Origin: JAGPUQ01 sp963708735
GTDB taxonomy: Bacteria > Pseudomonadota > Gammaproteobacteria > Pseudomonadales > Porticoccaceae
Reading direction: 5' to 3'
DNA length: 64,000 bases
Assembly: GCA_963708735.1 (NCBI GenBank)
Contig: CAVPTW010000009.1
Location: forward strand, 14,372 to 78,371
Below the pieces are notes generated by a model that was given only the letters and a program-made list of their open reading frames with translations, was not told where the DNA came from and did not search any database. Below are positions 1 through 8,707 of the stretch, in pieces (position 1 is the stretch's first letter; each line of letters starts with the position of its first letter). The translations under genes and the position numbers were made by a program.

Positions 1-8
1 GGATGTCT

Positions 9-911
9 TCAGCCGAGCACGTACACGAAGATGAACAGACCGAGCCAGACCACATCGACAAAATGCCAGTACCAGGATGACGCCTCAAAGCCGAACTGAT
101 CGTCCGGCTTGAAATGCCCCTTGAGACCTCGCAACAACTGAATCGCCAGCATGAAGGCGCCCAGGCAGACGTGAAAGCCGTGGAACCCCGTCAGCATGAA
201 GAAGGTTGTGCCATAGATGCCGGACTTCAGTGTCAGCCCCATCTCCGTATAGGCTTCGTGGTACTCCACATACTGAACGGCGACGAATGCGAGTCCAAGC
301 GCCACGGTGATGGCCAGGAAGAAGTTGAAACGGCTGCGATTGCCGTGCTTCATTGCGTGGTGGGCGATATGCACCGTCCAGCTCGACGTCAGCAGCAGGA
401 TCGTATTCCACAACGGCAGCCATCCCGCAAGCTTGCTCCAGCCCGGAAAGCCCATGCTTTCGTGAGGACCCACAAACGTGGTGCCGCCTACCGCCTGATC
501 GGGGGTCTGCATGACCGGCCAGTTCGCCGTAAAACCCTGCCACAGCAGCGTGTTGGTCATCGCCTTTTCGCCCTCGCCACCCAGCCAGGGCACCACCAGT
601 ACCCGCACATAGAACAGTGCGCCGAAAAACGCGGCAAAAAACATCACTTCGGAGAAAATGAACCAGCCCATGGCTATCGCGAAAGATCGTTTCACCTGCG
701 CGCTGGTCATGCCTCGCATGTTTTCCTGAATGACCGTGCTGAACCAGTTGAACAGCACACACGCCAGAACCAACGAACCCGCCAGCAGAAACAACGGTGT
801 CTTGCCCTGCACAAAGAGCCCGGCGCCGAGTGCCATGGCGCCCAGGGACGCTGCCGTCAGCACAGGCATCCAGCTGTTTTCGGGAATGTAGTAATTACTC
901 TCGGATGCCAT
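9..911 (-). CDS. ctaE: Cytochrome c oxidase subunit III
   Basis: Core membrane subunit III of an aa3/caa3-type heme-copper oxidase in the inner membrane; it stabilises subunit I and its proton uptake. The 300-residue product has about seven hydrophobic segments and the family C-terminal signature around FGFEASSWYWHFVDVVWL. It is the last gene of the - strand run ctaC-ctaD-ctaG-ctaE and starts 45 bases after ctaG. The length is a little above the 260-275 residues usual for short bacterial forms because of an insertion near residues 110-160. Identification is secure; the stop lies nine bases from the window edge. Confidence 0.96.
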   Translation of the reverse strand: MASESNYYIPENSWMPVLTAASLGAMALGAGLFVQGKTPLFLLAGSLVLACVLFNWFSTVIQENMRGMTSAQVKRSFAIAMGWFIFSEVMFFAAFFGALFYVRVLVVPWLGGEGEKAMTNTLLWQGFTANWPVMQTPDQAVGGTTFVGPHESMGFPGWSKLAGWLPLWNTILLLTSSWTVHIAHHAMKHGNRSRFNFFLAITVALGLAFVAVQYVEYHEAYTEMGLTLKSGIYGTTFFMLTGFHGFHVCLGAFMLAIQLLRGLKGHFKPDDQFGFEASSWYWHFVDVVWLGLFIFVYVLG

Positions 912-956
912 GTGTTTCTCCTTAAGAATGCGGCGCCCTTGGCGACGACCGACCGA

Positions 957-1511
957 TCAGTTGCGCGCCGTCACGGCGACGGATTGCCGGTCCGTGACAT
1001 CGAACAGGGTGTAAGACAGGGTTAGGGTATTGACGCTGGGCGGCAATGCGGGGTCGATAAAGAAGACCACCGGCATGTTGGCTTCAGCGCCAGCTTTTAA
1101 TGGTTGCTGGTCAAAACAGAAACATTGGGTTTTGTGCAGATACTGTGCCGCATTGGCTGGCGTCACACTGGGAATAGCCTGCGCCACCATGTCTCGTTCG
1201 GTATCGTTACGGGCATAGAATTCGATCTTGTGCGACTCACCCGGGTGCACCCGTACCGCATCGGTCAGCGGTCTGAACTCCCACGGCATGGCGCTGTTGT
1301 TGGTAGTGACGAACTGTACTTTCACCACTCGCCCCCCATCGACCGCAGGCTGATCGGCCACATAGCGTCCGCCGGTCTTGCCACCGAGGCCAGTAACCTG
1401 ACAAAACACGTTGTACAACGGCGGCATCACGAACATCGCAAACCCGAACATGGCGACGCCGGCCAGCAGCGACCAGAGAACTGTCCTTCTGACCGGGTTG
1501 TGGGTCGCCAT
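957..1511 (-). CDS. ctaG: Cytochrome c oxidase assembly protein CtaG/Cox11
   Basis: Membrane-anchored periplasmic copper chaperone that delivers copper to the CuB site of subunit I. The 184-residue product has one N-terminal membrane segment (about residues 10-30) and the Cox11 copper motif CFCF followed by a conserved FFIDP stretch. The ATG at 1511 gives the normal Cox11 N-terminus (MATHNPVRR); the reading frame stays open upstream but only across the end of ctaD. It begins eight bases after the ctaD stop, inside the oxidase operon. Its Cox11 identity also supports an aa3-type rather than a cbb3 or bd oxidase. Confidence 0.95.
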   Translation of the reverse strand: MATHNPVRRTVLWSLLAGVAMFGFAMFVMPPLYNVFCQVTGLGGKTGGRYVADQPAVDGGRVVKVQFVTTNNSAMPWEFRPLTDAVRVHPGESHKIEFYARNDTERDMVAQAIPSVTPANAAQYLHKTQCFCFDQQPLKAGAEANMPVVFFIDPALPPSVNTLTLSYTLFDVTDRQSVAVTARN

Positions 1512-1519
1512 GATCCCGC

Positions 1520-3073
1520 TTACTTGACTGTGGGCGGTGTTGAAAAGGAATGGTAGGGCGCCGGTGTCGGCAGCGTCCACTCCAGACCTTCGGCGCCTTC
1601 CCACACTTTCGGGTCGCTGATCTTGCGGCCGGCCACGATGGTCGCGATCACGTTGTAAAGGAACAGCAATTGCGACGCCCCGTAAGCAAAGGCACCGATG
1701 CTGGAGACCATGTTCCAGTCGGCGAACTGTAGCGAGTAGTCCGCATAGCGCCGCGGCATGCCGGCCAGGCCGAGGAAATGCTGCGGGAAAAAGGTGACGT
1801 TGAAGGCCACGAAAGACGCCCAGAAATGGACTTTACCCATGGTCTCGTTGTACATCCGCCCAGTCCACTTCGGAATCCAGTAATAGACCGCCGCGGTGCT
1901 GGAGAACAGTGCACCCGCCACCATCACATAGTGGAAGTGCGCCACCACAAAGTAGCTGTCGTGGTACTGGATATCCGCCGGGGCGATCGCGAGCATCAAT
2001 CCCGTGAAGCCGCCAATGGTGAACAGAATCACGAAAGCGATCGCGAACAGCATCGGGGTTTCGTAGGTGATGGCGCCGCGGAACATGGTGGTGATCCAGT
2101 TGAACACCTTCACGCCGGTGGGCACCGCAATGAGCATGGTGGCGTACATGAAGTACAGCTCACCGGCAAGCGGCATGCCCACGGTAAACATGTGGTGGGC
2201 CCAGACGATGAACGACAGGAAGGCAATCGCCGCCGTCGCATATACCATGGACGAATAGCCAAACAGCGGCTTGCGGCTGAAGGTGGGGATGATGGCCGAA
2301 ATCACCCCGAACGCCGGAATAATGATGATGTAAACCTCGGGATGCCCGAAGAACCAGAACACGTGCTGAAACAGCACCGGATCGCCGCCGCCAGCGGCAT
2401 TGAAGAAGCTGGTCCCGAAGTTGATGTCCATCAGCATCATGGTCACCGTGCCCGCGAGCACTGGCATCACGGCAAGGAGCAGGAACGCGGTAATCAGCCA
2501 AGTCCACGCAAATAGCGGCATTTTCATCAGCGTCATCCCGGGGGCCCGCAGGTTCAGGATGGTGGCGATAATGTTGATGGAGCCCATGATCGAGGAGGCT
2601 CCGATGATGTGAACGCCGAAAATGAAGAAATTGACCGTCGGTGGCGCAAAAGTAGTAGACAGCGGCGCATAGAAGGTCCAGCCGAAGTTCGGCGCGCCGC
2701 CCGGCATGAACAGGGTAGCCGCCAGCAGGCTGAAGCCGAACGGCAAAATCCAGAAACTCAGGTTGTTCATCCGCGGCAGCGCCATGTCGGGCGCACCGAT
2801 CATCATGGGAATCATCCAGTTCGCCAGACCGACAAATACCGGCATGATGGCACCGAACACCATGATCAAGCCGTGCATGGTGGTCATCTGATTGAAGAAT
2901 TCGGGCTTGACGATCTGCATGCCGGGCTCGAACAGCTCGGCGCGAATCACCATCGCGAAAAGTCCACCCAGCAAAAACATGGCGAAACTGAACCACAGGT
3001 ACATCGTGCCGATGTCCTTGTGGTTGGTGGCGCGAAGCCAGCGACCAATACCTTTAGCGGGACCGTGAGCCAT
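1520..3073 (-). CDS. ctaD: Cytochrome c oxidase subunit I
   Basis: Catalytic subunit of the terminal oxidase, carrying heme a and the heme a3-CuB site where oxygen is reduced. The 517-residue, twelve-helix protein shows His67 (MHG), the cross-linked HPEVY motif (His244, Glu246, Tyr248), the CuB histidine pair at 293-294 and the heme ligands in the HFH motif at 379-381. The HPEVY glutamate and tyrosine are the marks of type A heme-copper oxidases with D and K proton channels. It lies 15 bases after ctaC and directly before ctaG. Confidence 0.98.
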   Translation of the reverse strand: MAHGPAKGIGRWLRATNHKDIGTMYLWFSFAMFLLGGLFAMVIRAELFEPGMQIVKPEFFNQMTTMHGLIMVFGAIMPVFVGLANWMIPMMIGAPDMALPRMNNLSFWILPFGFSLLAATLFMPGGAPNFGWTFYAPLSTTFAPPTVNFFIFGVHIIGASSIMGSINIIATILNLRAPGMTLMKMPLFAWTWLITAFLLLAVMPVLAGTVTMMLMDINFGTSFFNAAGGGDPVLFQHVFWFFGHPEVYIIIIPAFGVISAIIPTFSRKPLFGYSSMVYATAAIAFLSFIVWAHHMFTVGMPLAGELYFMYATMLIAVPTGVKVFNWITTMFRGAITYETPMLFAIAFVILFTIGGFTGLMLAIAPADIQYHDSYFVVAHFHYVMVAGALFSSTAAVYYWIPKWTGRMYNETMGKVHFWASFVAFNVTFFPQHFLGLAGMPRRYADYSLQFADWNMVSSIGAFAYGASQLLFLYNVIATIVAGRKISDPKVWEGAEGLEWTLPTPAPYHSFSTPPTVK

Positions 3074-3088
3074 GACGAATATCTCCCC

Positions 3089-4261
3089 TTATTGGCCTTT
3101 CTTGACTTTGAATACGTCCACTGGCTGGACGATGTTGTCTTCGGATTTATTGCCCCAGGCATTGCGTTCATAGGTGATGACCGCCGCCAGATCGACCTCG
3201 GACAACTGCGCGCCAAATGCCTGCATCGCGGTACCGGGCTTGCCGTTCACCACGATGTTCAAGTGATCCGCGACCGGCCCGAGCGCGATTTTGCTTCCCT
3301 TGAGCGCCGGAAAGGCCCCGGGGACACCTTCGCCAGTCGCGCCGTGGCAACTGGCACAGGTCTGCCCAAAGATCTCCTCGCCTTTCGCCATCAGTTCGTC
3401 GCGCGTGAAAGTTTTTTCGGTCAATGCCCGCAGCGCAACTGCTTCGGACTGTTTCTTGGCCAGCCAGGTGTTGAATTCCGCCTCGGGAACCGCATTGACC
3501 ACGATGGGCATGAACGCATGATCCTTGCCGCACAGTTCGGCACAGCGACCGCGATAAATTCCAGGCTTGTCGACACGGGCCCAGGTTTCGTTGACGAAGC
3601 CGGGAATGGCATCGCGCTTGACCGCGAGGTCCGGCACCCACCACGAGTGGATCACATCGGTAGCCGTCGTCAGCAGCCGCACCTTCTTACCGACCGGAAT
3701 GACCAGCGGCTCCGTGACTTCTTCAAGATAGAATTCCGTTTTTGGCGCCGTGCCGTAGATGGACGCCTGCGACGTGGCCAGCTGGCTCATGAAACCGACG
3801 TCCTTGCCAAGGTAATCGTACCGCCACTTCCACTGAGAACCGGTGATCTTGATGTCGAGATCCGCTTCACTCGTGTCGTAAAGGTGTTTCAAGGTCTTGG
3901 TGGCCGGAAACGCCATGACAATGAGAATCAACGCCGGAACGATCGTCCAGGCCAGCTCGACCTTGGTGCTCTCATGGAAATTCGCGGGCTGATGGCCGCG
4001 CGATTTGCGGTGGGCGAACATGCTGTAGAACATGACCCCGAAGACCGTGATGCCAATCCACACGCAGATCCAGATGATGGTCATGTGGATGTCGTAGACG
4101 TTCTGGCTCACGCTCGTCACGCCCTTGGGCATGTTGAGCAGATTCCAGCCCTCGGGCTGTGTCGCCGGCTCGGCCGCCGCTGCGTGAATCCACGGTAGCA
4201 GCGCCAGCGCGCCAATACCCCCCCGGACCAGTTGATTTGCTTTAGAAACCATCGCCCTCAT
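3089..4261 (-). CDS. ctaC: Cytochrome c oxidase subunit II with C-terminal cytochrome c
   Basis: Electron-entry subunit of the oxidase. In the 390-residue product a signal-like segment (about 12-30) is followed by two membrane helices (about 56-82 and 103-123). The CuA cupredoxin domain has ligands His205, Cys240, Glu242, Cys244, His248 and Met251. A fused cytochrome c domain has CASCH at 302-306 and a likely axial Met near 346. The fusion makes this a caa3-type oxidase, which can take electrons from a soluble or membrane cytochrome c; a cytochrome c4 gene lies at 59.9 kb. It is the first gene of the operon. A start at the second Met (4252) is also possible. Confidence 0.96.
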   Translation of the reverse strand: MRAMVSKANQLVRGGIGALALLPWIHAAAAEPATQPEGWNLLNMPKGVTSVSQNVYDIHMTIIWICVWIGITVFGVMFYSMFAHRKSRGHQPANFHESTKVELAWTIVPALILIVMAFPATKTLKHLYDTSEADLDIKITGSQWKWRYDYLGKDVGFMSQLATSQASIYGTAPKTEFYLEEVTEPLVIPVGKKVRLLTTATDVIHSWWVPDLAVKRDAIPGFVNETWARVDKPGIYRGRCAELCGKDHAFMPIVVNAVPEAEFNTWLAKKQSEAVALRALTEKTFTRDELMAKGEEIFGQTCASCHGATGEGVPGAFPALKGSKIALGPVADHLNIVVNGKPGTAMQAFGAQLSEVDLAAVITYERNAWGNKSEDNIVQPVDVFKVKKGQ

Positions 4262-4345
4262 CGTCTCCGTTTTGATTGAACCACTGCCGGGCTCTGAAGG
4301 GGCGGCCAGTTGCGACCGCAGGCACCGGGGAAAGTTCGGCGGGTG

Positions 4346-4376
4346 ATTGTACCAGAGCCCCCCGGGGGAGAAACAA
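4346..4376 (-). promoter_or_regulatory. Candidate sigma-70 promoter of ctaC
   Basis: On the - strand a TGG extended element precedes TACAAT (plus-strand positions 4351 down to 4346), a five-of-six match to the -10 consensus. A weak TTGTTT -35 lies 19 bases upstream (4376-4371). The distance to the ctaC start is about 85 bases. Only the -10 is convincing. Confidence 0.4.
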
Positions 4377-4424
4377 TGTCGCGACCGGTTTTTTCTCGGC
4401 GTTTCACTGGTGGCCGAAAAAAAA

Positions 4425-4438
4425 TTGACCTGGATCAG
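4425..4438. promoter_or_regulatory. FNR/Anr-like binding site upstream of caa3 oxidase
   Basis: TTGAC-CTGG-ATCAG matches eight of the ten defined bases of the FNR/Anr consensus TTGAT-N4-ATCAA. It lies between yheV and ctaC, centred roughly 90 bases upstream of the candidate ctaC start point. Oxygen control of a low-affinity oxidase would be sensible, but the position is not the classical one for FNR repression, so the target and the sign of regulation are open. Confidence 0.45.
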
Positions 4439-4450
4439 GCCGACGCGACT

Positions 4451-4708
4451 TCACTTTGGGGATCGCGGGGACCGTGCCGGATCAATCAGCCGCACCGGCT
4501 CCGGCGTCGCCTGCTCCCGCTGTGCGGCCCGCTCCGGCCGCGTGGCGGGCGGCGTGGGCATCAGTGCGCCAGCACCAGTCTCGCTGAAACCGCAGGCGAC
4601 GCACTCGCGGTGATCCTGGCCATCGCGGTGAAACACGACCGTGCGGTCTGCCATCTTGCAGTGCGGACAGATCGCCCCGGCGACAAAACGCCGCTTTTCG
4701 CTAAACAT
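4451..4708 (-). CDS. yheV: YheV-like small zinc-ribbon protein
   Basis: An 85-residue protein whose first 45 residues match the YheV family (putative metal-binding, function unknown). It begins with a basic RRFVAGAICP stretch and carries two CxxC pairs (CPHC and CVAC) that should form a zinc ribbon. The C-terminal 40 residues are rich in Pro, Arg and Ala and look disordered. It sits 18 bases downstream of fabY on the same strand and may be co-transcribed with it. No role in the oxidase operon is implied; the 189-base gap to ctaC contains separate promoter signals. Confidence 0.8.
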   Translation of the reverse strand: MFSEKRRFVAGAICPHCKMADRTVVFHRDGQDHRECVACGFSETGAGALMPTPPATRPERAAQREQATPEPVRLIDPARSPRSPK

Positions 4709-4726
4709 GCCGGCTCCGACGCGACA

Positions 4727-6619
4727 TCAGATCATGTCTGCATAGGGATTTTCGACATCGAGGGAGATCGGGCACCCAAATCCCGGCACCCTGATCGCGG
4801 TACTGGTGATTTGAACATCTTCATCCTGTATCGCCCCTTCGCCGAAACGGTAGATCGGCGCAAACAGGCCGCGGTCGACGCGTTGCTCGTAAGCCGCCGC
4901 CAATTCCCGGGTACGCTCCCGCCGCGTGCGATATGCACTCCAATGCTCGGCATAACGCCGTTCGAGCATCGCCTCCGTCACCCGCGCCGAGAGCACCAGG
5001 CCACTGGCGTTGTTGCCACCGAACCCCTTGGCATTGACGATGGCGGCGTCGAGCCCGTGGTCGCGCGCGTCGTAATCGGCAAGCGGGATGCGCAACCGAC
5101 TCGCGTGAACATCCGCCGCAACCTCCGTGACGGTTTTGATCCCGGGCACACGGCCGTGGCGCAGGGTGCCGATGGCCGCCATCACCTGATCGCCGCTGGC
5201 GGCGGCCAACGAATGGCCGACATAGGCCTTAACCGCGCAGATCGGCCAGTCGGTGATGCCGAAAGCCTCGGCAATGCGATCAAAGATGAGCGATTCGGTG
5301 ACCCGGTTCTGGGGGGTGCTGGAACCGTGCGCGAACACAACGCTGCGCCGGCGCAACCCCGGCTCGCCGAGCAGCGCCCGCGCCGCGGCGGCCGCCTTGC
5401 CGAGGCAAAGGTAGTTGCCCGGACCCGGTCCGGAGATGGATTTCTTGACGCCGTCGGCGTCGATGCTGACTTCCGGCACGGCGCCGTGAATATCGAGGCC
5501 GAGCTCGATCGCCAGCGCGTCATCCATCAGGAACAGGTACTGCGATGCCTCGGCCACGACGAAACCCGCGTTGTAGCCGAAGGGCCGGCTGTAGCGACGC
5601 GGGTCCGGATCGCCCAGACGCACCATGGCGTCTTCGTTCGCCAGCGCATTCATGTTGGCGAAGCCTTCGATGATTTCGGGCGTGACCGCCGCTTCGCTGC
5701 CGCCCACCAGGGCGACCCGGCGCACGCCTCGGCGGATATCGCGCACGCCCGCGTGGAGGTTGTATAGAAAGCTGGCGCAGGCGCCGGTGATGGCTTCGGT
5801 GTGGCCCAGACTGCCCAGCACATAGGCGTTGACGAAGTCCGCCGGCATGCTGTTGAGGCCCAGGGGCAACTGTTTGGCGGTGGCGCGACCGCCGAGCAGG
5901 CTGGCGCGCAACATGCCGCCCAACCCTTCATCGCTCAACTGGCCCATGGCGCAGGAGGCGTAGGTGCCGATTTCGTCGGGACGCACCCGGGCGCAGATAT
6001 CCTGCCAAGAGACGCCAAGGGAGTGGATCGCATCGCTGGCGCCCATCACCGCCATCTGCAAACCCCGGGGCTGGAAGCGCGAGTTGTAGCCGGCGCCCGG
6101 ATCAAACCCGCGCGGTAGCTGACCGGCGGCCTTCACCCCCATCGCCTGGGTGGCGGGCAATCGCCATTCCTGCACCCCCTGCACCGCCACCGTGAAAGCA
6201 TCGCCATGGTCGGCCACCACTTCCCAGCCCGGCGGCAACGGCGCTGGCAGCTGGCGGCGAGCCACCTTGAAGCGCATCTCGTCGCCAGCGCAGAGCTCGG
6301 CGGTCAGATTGCGGTGGCAGAACACCGCGTCCGGATCGAAATGGGTGGCCTCGATGCGGCGGATCAGCGTGCCGTCCACCACATCTGCGGCGTAGCGCGC
6401 GGCCACGGCGGCGCGCGCAAGGGGCGCGCCCGCCGCGTCCCGATAACCCGAACCATCCCAGCGCGCCAGGCCCATCATGCAGGCCAGCCCGGCCAGCGTC
6501 GTTTCGCGCTCCGCACCCGTGAGGCTTTCGAGGATCATGCGTTTATAGGATTGATCGAACGAGCTGCGACCGGCGGCGTTGCAGCCGCCGTAGCCGACGA
6601 TAACCGGCAGGATTGCCAT
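4727..6619 (-). CDS. fabY: Beta-ketoacyl-ACP synthase, FabY type
   Basis: Likely FabY-type initiating ketosynthase of fatty-acid synthesis, which condenses acetyl-CoA with malonyl-ACP in place of FabH in Pseudomonas. The 630-residue product starts MAILPVIVGYGG. The thiolase-fold triad is visible as Cys281 (in TGACASF), His431 (AHGSS) and His469 (VGHS). The length fits the FabY group rather than FabF/FabB (about 410). The ATG at 6619 was chosen because it begins the conserved N-terminus; twelve further codons are open upstream. A GlxA-type regulator is divergent, 115 bases away. Confidence 0.85.
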   Translation of the reverse strand: MAILPVIVGYGGCNAAGRSSFDQSYKRMILESLTGAERETTLAGLACMMGLARWDGSGYRDAAGAPLARAAVAARYAADVVDGTLIRRIEATHFDPDAVFCHRNLTAELCAGDEMRFKVARRQLPAPLPPGWEVVADHGDAFTVAVQGVQEWRLPATQAMGVKAAGQLPRGFDPGAGYNSRFQPRGLQMAVMGASDAIHSLGVSWQDICARVRPDEIGTYASCAMGQLSDEGLGGMLRASLLGGRATAKQLPLGLNSMPADFVNAYVLGSLGHTEAITGACASFLYNLHAGVRDIRRGVRRVALVGGSEAAVTPEIIEGFANMNALANEDAMVRLGDPDPRRYSRPFGYNAGFVVAEASQYLFLMDDALAIELGLDIHGAVPEVSIDADGVKKSISGPGPGNYLCLGKAAAAARALLGEPGLRRRSVVFAHGSSTPQNRVTESLIFDRIAEAFGITDWPICAVKAYVGHSLAAASGDQVMAAIGTLRHGRVPGIKTVTEVAADVHASRLRIPLADYDARDHGLDAAIVNAKGFGGNNASGLVLSARVTEAMLERRYAEHWSAYRTRRERTRELAAAYEQRVDRGLFAPIYRFGEGAIQDEDVQITSTAIRVPGFGCPISLDVENPYADMI

Positions 6620-6734
6620 GGTGCAGAACAAGCCAAGATCAGGTGGGATTCGCATTCTAGGGTCGCCATCCCCGTTGCGTTATGGACGATCTGGCCATAT
6701 TGTCGGCGAATTCGGCCAATCCAGAGCCATATCA

Positions 6735-7739
6735 ATGACCCAAACCCCTGAACCCTATCGGGTCGCCGTGATTCTGTGCGAGGAGACGCTGGCCACCAGC
6801 GCGACCCTGCCGGTGGAAATCTTCCGCAATGCCGAGGCCTTTGCGATGCGCGGCGACCGCCACTGTCGCACCATCGCGATCGATACCCTGACCCTGGATG
6901 GCGCGCCGATCCAGTCCGCGTCCGGGTTTGCGCTGAGCCCCAGCGGCGCCATCGCACCCTTTCGCCCCTATGACCTGGTACATGTGCCCAGCCTGTGGCG
7001 CAGCCCGCGCCGCGCCCTGCGCCGCCATCCCGACTATTTGCCCTGGCTGCGCGAACAACACCGGGCGGGAGCGACCTTGACGGCGGTAGGGACCGGCACC
7101 TGCCTGCTCGCCGCCACCGGCCTGCTTGATGGCAAACCGGCCACCACCCACTGGCACTATTTCGATCAGTTTCAACACGACTATCCCGAGGTCCAGTTGC
7201 AGCGCCAGTACTTCACCACCCGCGCCGGCACCATCTATTGCACCGCCGGGGTCAATGCGCTCGCCGAGCTGCTCGCCCACATCGTTTACCGCATTTACGG
7301 CCGCGCCGTGGCGCGCCATGTGGAACGGGTGTTTTTCCACGAGATCCGCAACGCCTTCGAGGGCAGCCGCTATCTGGACGATGCGGCGGCAAGACACTCC
7401 GACGAGGACGTGGTGCAGGCGCAGATCTGGCTCCAGGACAACTTCGACAAGCCGGTGTCGATCGCGGAGCTCGCCGGGCGTTTCGACCTCAGCCTGCGCA
7501 CCTTCAACCGGCGCTTTCGCGACGCAGTGGGCGAACCGCCGTTGGCGTACCTCCAGGAACTGCGCCTGGATACCGCCCGCCAGCTCTTGCAGAGCACCAA
7601 CCTGACCATCGCCGAAATCGCCCAGCGCTGCGGCTACCAGGACACCGCCTGGTTCGCCCGCCTGTTCCGCCGCCTCTACGACGTCACGCCCCGCGAGTAC
7701 CGCCACACGGTGCGCGCGAAACTGTTCAGCCCCGGCTGA
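6735..7739 (+). CDS. GlxA-type AraC family transcriptional regulator
   Basis: A 334-residue regulator with an N-terminal DJ-1/PfpI-like amidase-fold domain (about residues 7-170) that probably senses a small ligand. A C-terminal AraC/XylS double helix-turn-helix follows (about 225-325; DLSLRTFNRRFRDAVG and the IAEIAQRCGYQDTAWFARLFRR signature are clear). The start ATG at 6735 follows the fabY-gene divergent spacer; an upstream in-frame Met overlaps fabY and was not used. The divergent layout hints at control of fabY or of itself. The ligand cannot be read from sequence. Confidence 0.85.
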   Translation: MTQTPEPYRVAVILCEETLATSATLPVEIFRNAEAFAMRGDRHCRTIAIDTLTLDGAPIQSASGFALSPSGAIAPFRPYDLVHVPSLWRSPRRALRRHPDYLPWLREQHRAGATLTAVGTGTCLLAATGLLDGKPATTHWHYFDQFQHDYPEVQLQRQYFTTRAGTIYCTAGVNALAELLAHIVYRIYGRAVARHVERVFFHEIRNAFEGSRYLDDAAARHSDEDVVQAQIWLQDNFDKPVSIAELAGRFDLSLRTFNRRFRDAVGEPPLAYLQELRLDTARQLLQSTNLTIAEIAQRCGYQDTAWFARLFRRLYDVTPREYRHTVRAKLFSPG

Positions 7740-7836
7740 GCGCAGTCACAAATCGGGCTGCCGCCGGTCCACCCGGCAGCGCTATAAAGGCAGTCATCCA
7801 GCCATCCATAACCACACCCAACCGGGGGAAACCACC

Positions 7837-8337
7837 ATGGCCATCAGCGAAGTTCACCATGTCGCGCTCACCGTGAGCGATCTCGACAAATCCGTCGCCT
7901 TCTATGAGGAGATCCTGGGCTTCACCAAGACGCTCGATATGCCGCTGGCGGGCACCATCACGGAAAAGCTGCTCAAGCTGAAACCGGGCACCCAGGGTCG
8001 CTCGGTGATCCTCCAGCAGGGCGGCAAGCTGACCGGCGAGGTGGAACTGATCCAGTTCGACCCGCCCGCCGAGCGGCGCACCGGACCCAAGCAGCCCGGC
8101 GATCCCGGCATTTTTCTGCTGTCGTTTGAAGTGACCGGCGAAACGCTGCAAGCCGTCCATGACCGGCTCAAGGCGCGCGGCATCCAGTTTTACGCGGAGC
8201 CCATGGACCTGGAGCTCAAGGGCTACGGGTTCATCAAGGCGGTGATCTTCGAGGATCCTGACGGCACCATGATCGAGCTGATTCAGCTCCCCGCCCGCGC
8301 CGAGGTCCAGGCCTACCGCGCCCGGCACGGCGCCTGA
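7837..8337 (+). CDS. VOC (glyoxalase/dioxygenase) superfamily protein
   Basis: A 166-residue vicinal-oxygen-chelate fold protein with two beta-alpha-beta-beta-beta units. The first begins HHVALTVSDLDKSVAFYEE with a candidate metal His, and the second ends FEDPDGTMIELIQ with the typical metal Glu. The length and motifs fit glyoxalase I-like or lactoylglutathione lyase-like proteins, but the substrate is not identifiable. It follows the GlxA-type regulator by 97 bases on the same strand and may belong to the same transcription unit. Confidence 0.8.
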   Translation: MAISEVHHVALTVSDLDKSVAFYEEILGFTKTLDMPLAGTITEKLLKLKPGTQGRSVILQQGGKLTGEVELIQFDPPAERRTGPKQPGDPGIFLLSFEVTGETLQAVHDRLKARGIQFYAEPMDLELKGYGFIKAVIFEDPDGTMIELIQLPARAEVQAYRARHGA

Positions 8338-8396
8338 CGCGCGTCCGGGCGCCTGCCTGCGTTCGCCCCGGGGCGCTCTTCATCGCCCGCGGAAGA

Positions 8397-8630
8397 TCAG
8401 TGCCGGGCGGCGGCAGCGCCGAGGGCGCGGCCCAGCAGTACCGCGATCTGCTCGCGCCGCCAGGACTCCGGCGCATTGGTCCAGCATGCCAGGGGCGCAT
8501 ACCAGCGCATCCCCATGCGCTGCAACATCAACTCGGTGCCGGCCGACAGGGGCGCTGCGCTGCGGTAGACCGCATAGGGCACCCGGTCACCGGGAAGGGA
8601 AACGACGTTCGAATCCGTGCGCTCTGCCAT
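8397..8630 (-). CDS. Small hypothetical protein
   Basis: A 77-residue open frame with ATG at 8630. It has a weakly hydrophobic centre containing two tryptophans (RWYAPLACW) and an Ala-rich C-terminus; no family was recognised. Codon composition resembles the neighbours and nothing else occupies this strand, so it may be real. A longer frame to 8960 runs antisense through the patatin gene and is rejected. Confidence 0.45.
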   Translation of the reverse strand: MAERTDSNVVSLPGDRVPYAVYRSAAPLSAGTELMLQRMGMRWYAPLACWTNAPESWRREQIAVLLGRALGAAAARH

Positions 8631-8707
8631 GGCGGGACCCTCGCTATGCGCTTGCGTCCCGCCCAACATACCGCGTCCCACTCCGCCCGTCGATCCGGTG
8701 CCCGCTT

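Noticed and set aside
85..762. Long open frame on the - strand in ctaE (225 codons), and similar frames throughout.
   Set aside because: It is a different frame of a clearly identified gene; high GC leaves such shadows open. The same applies to long frames antisense to typA, glnA, glyA and ribBA.
4389..4424. Hairpin flanked by T6 and A7 between ctaC and yheV, resembling a terminator.
   Set aside because: On both strands the T-run is on the 5' arm and the A-run on the 3' arm, the reverse of an intrinsic terminator.
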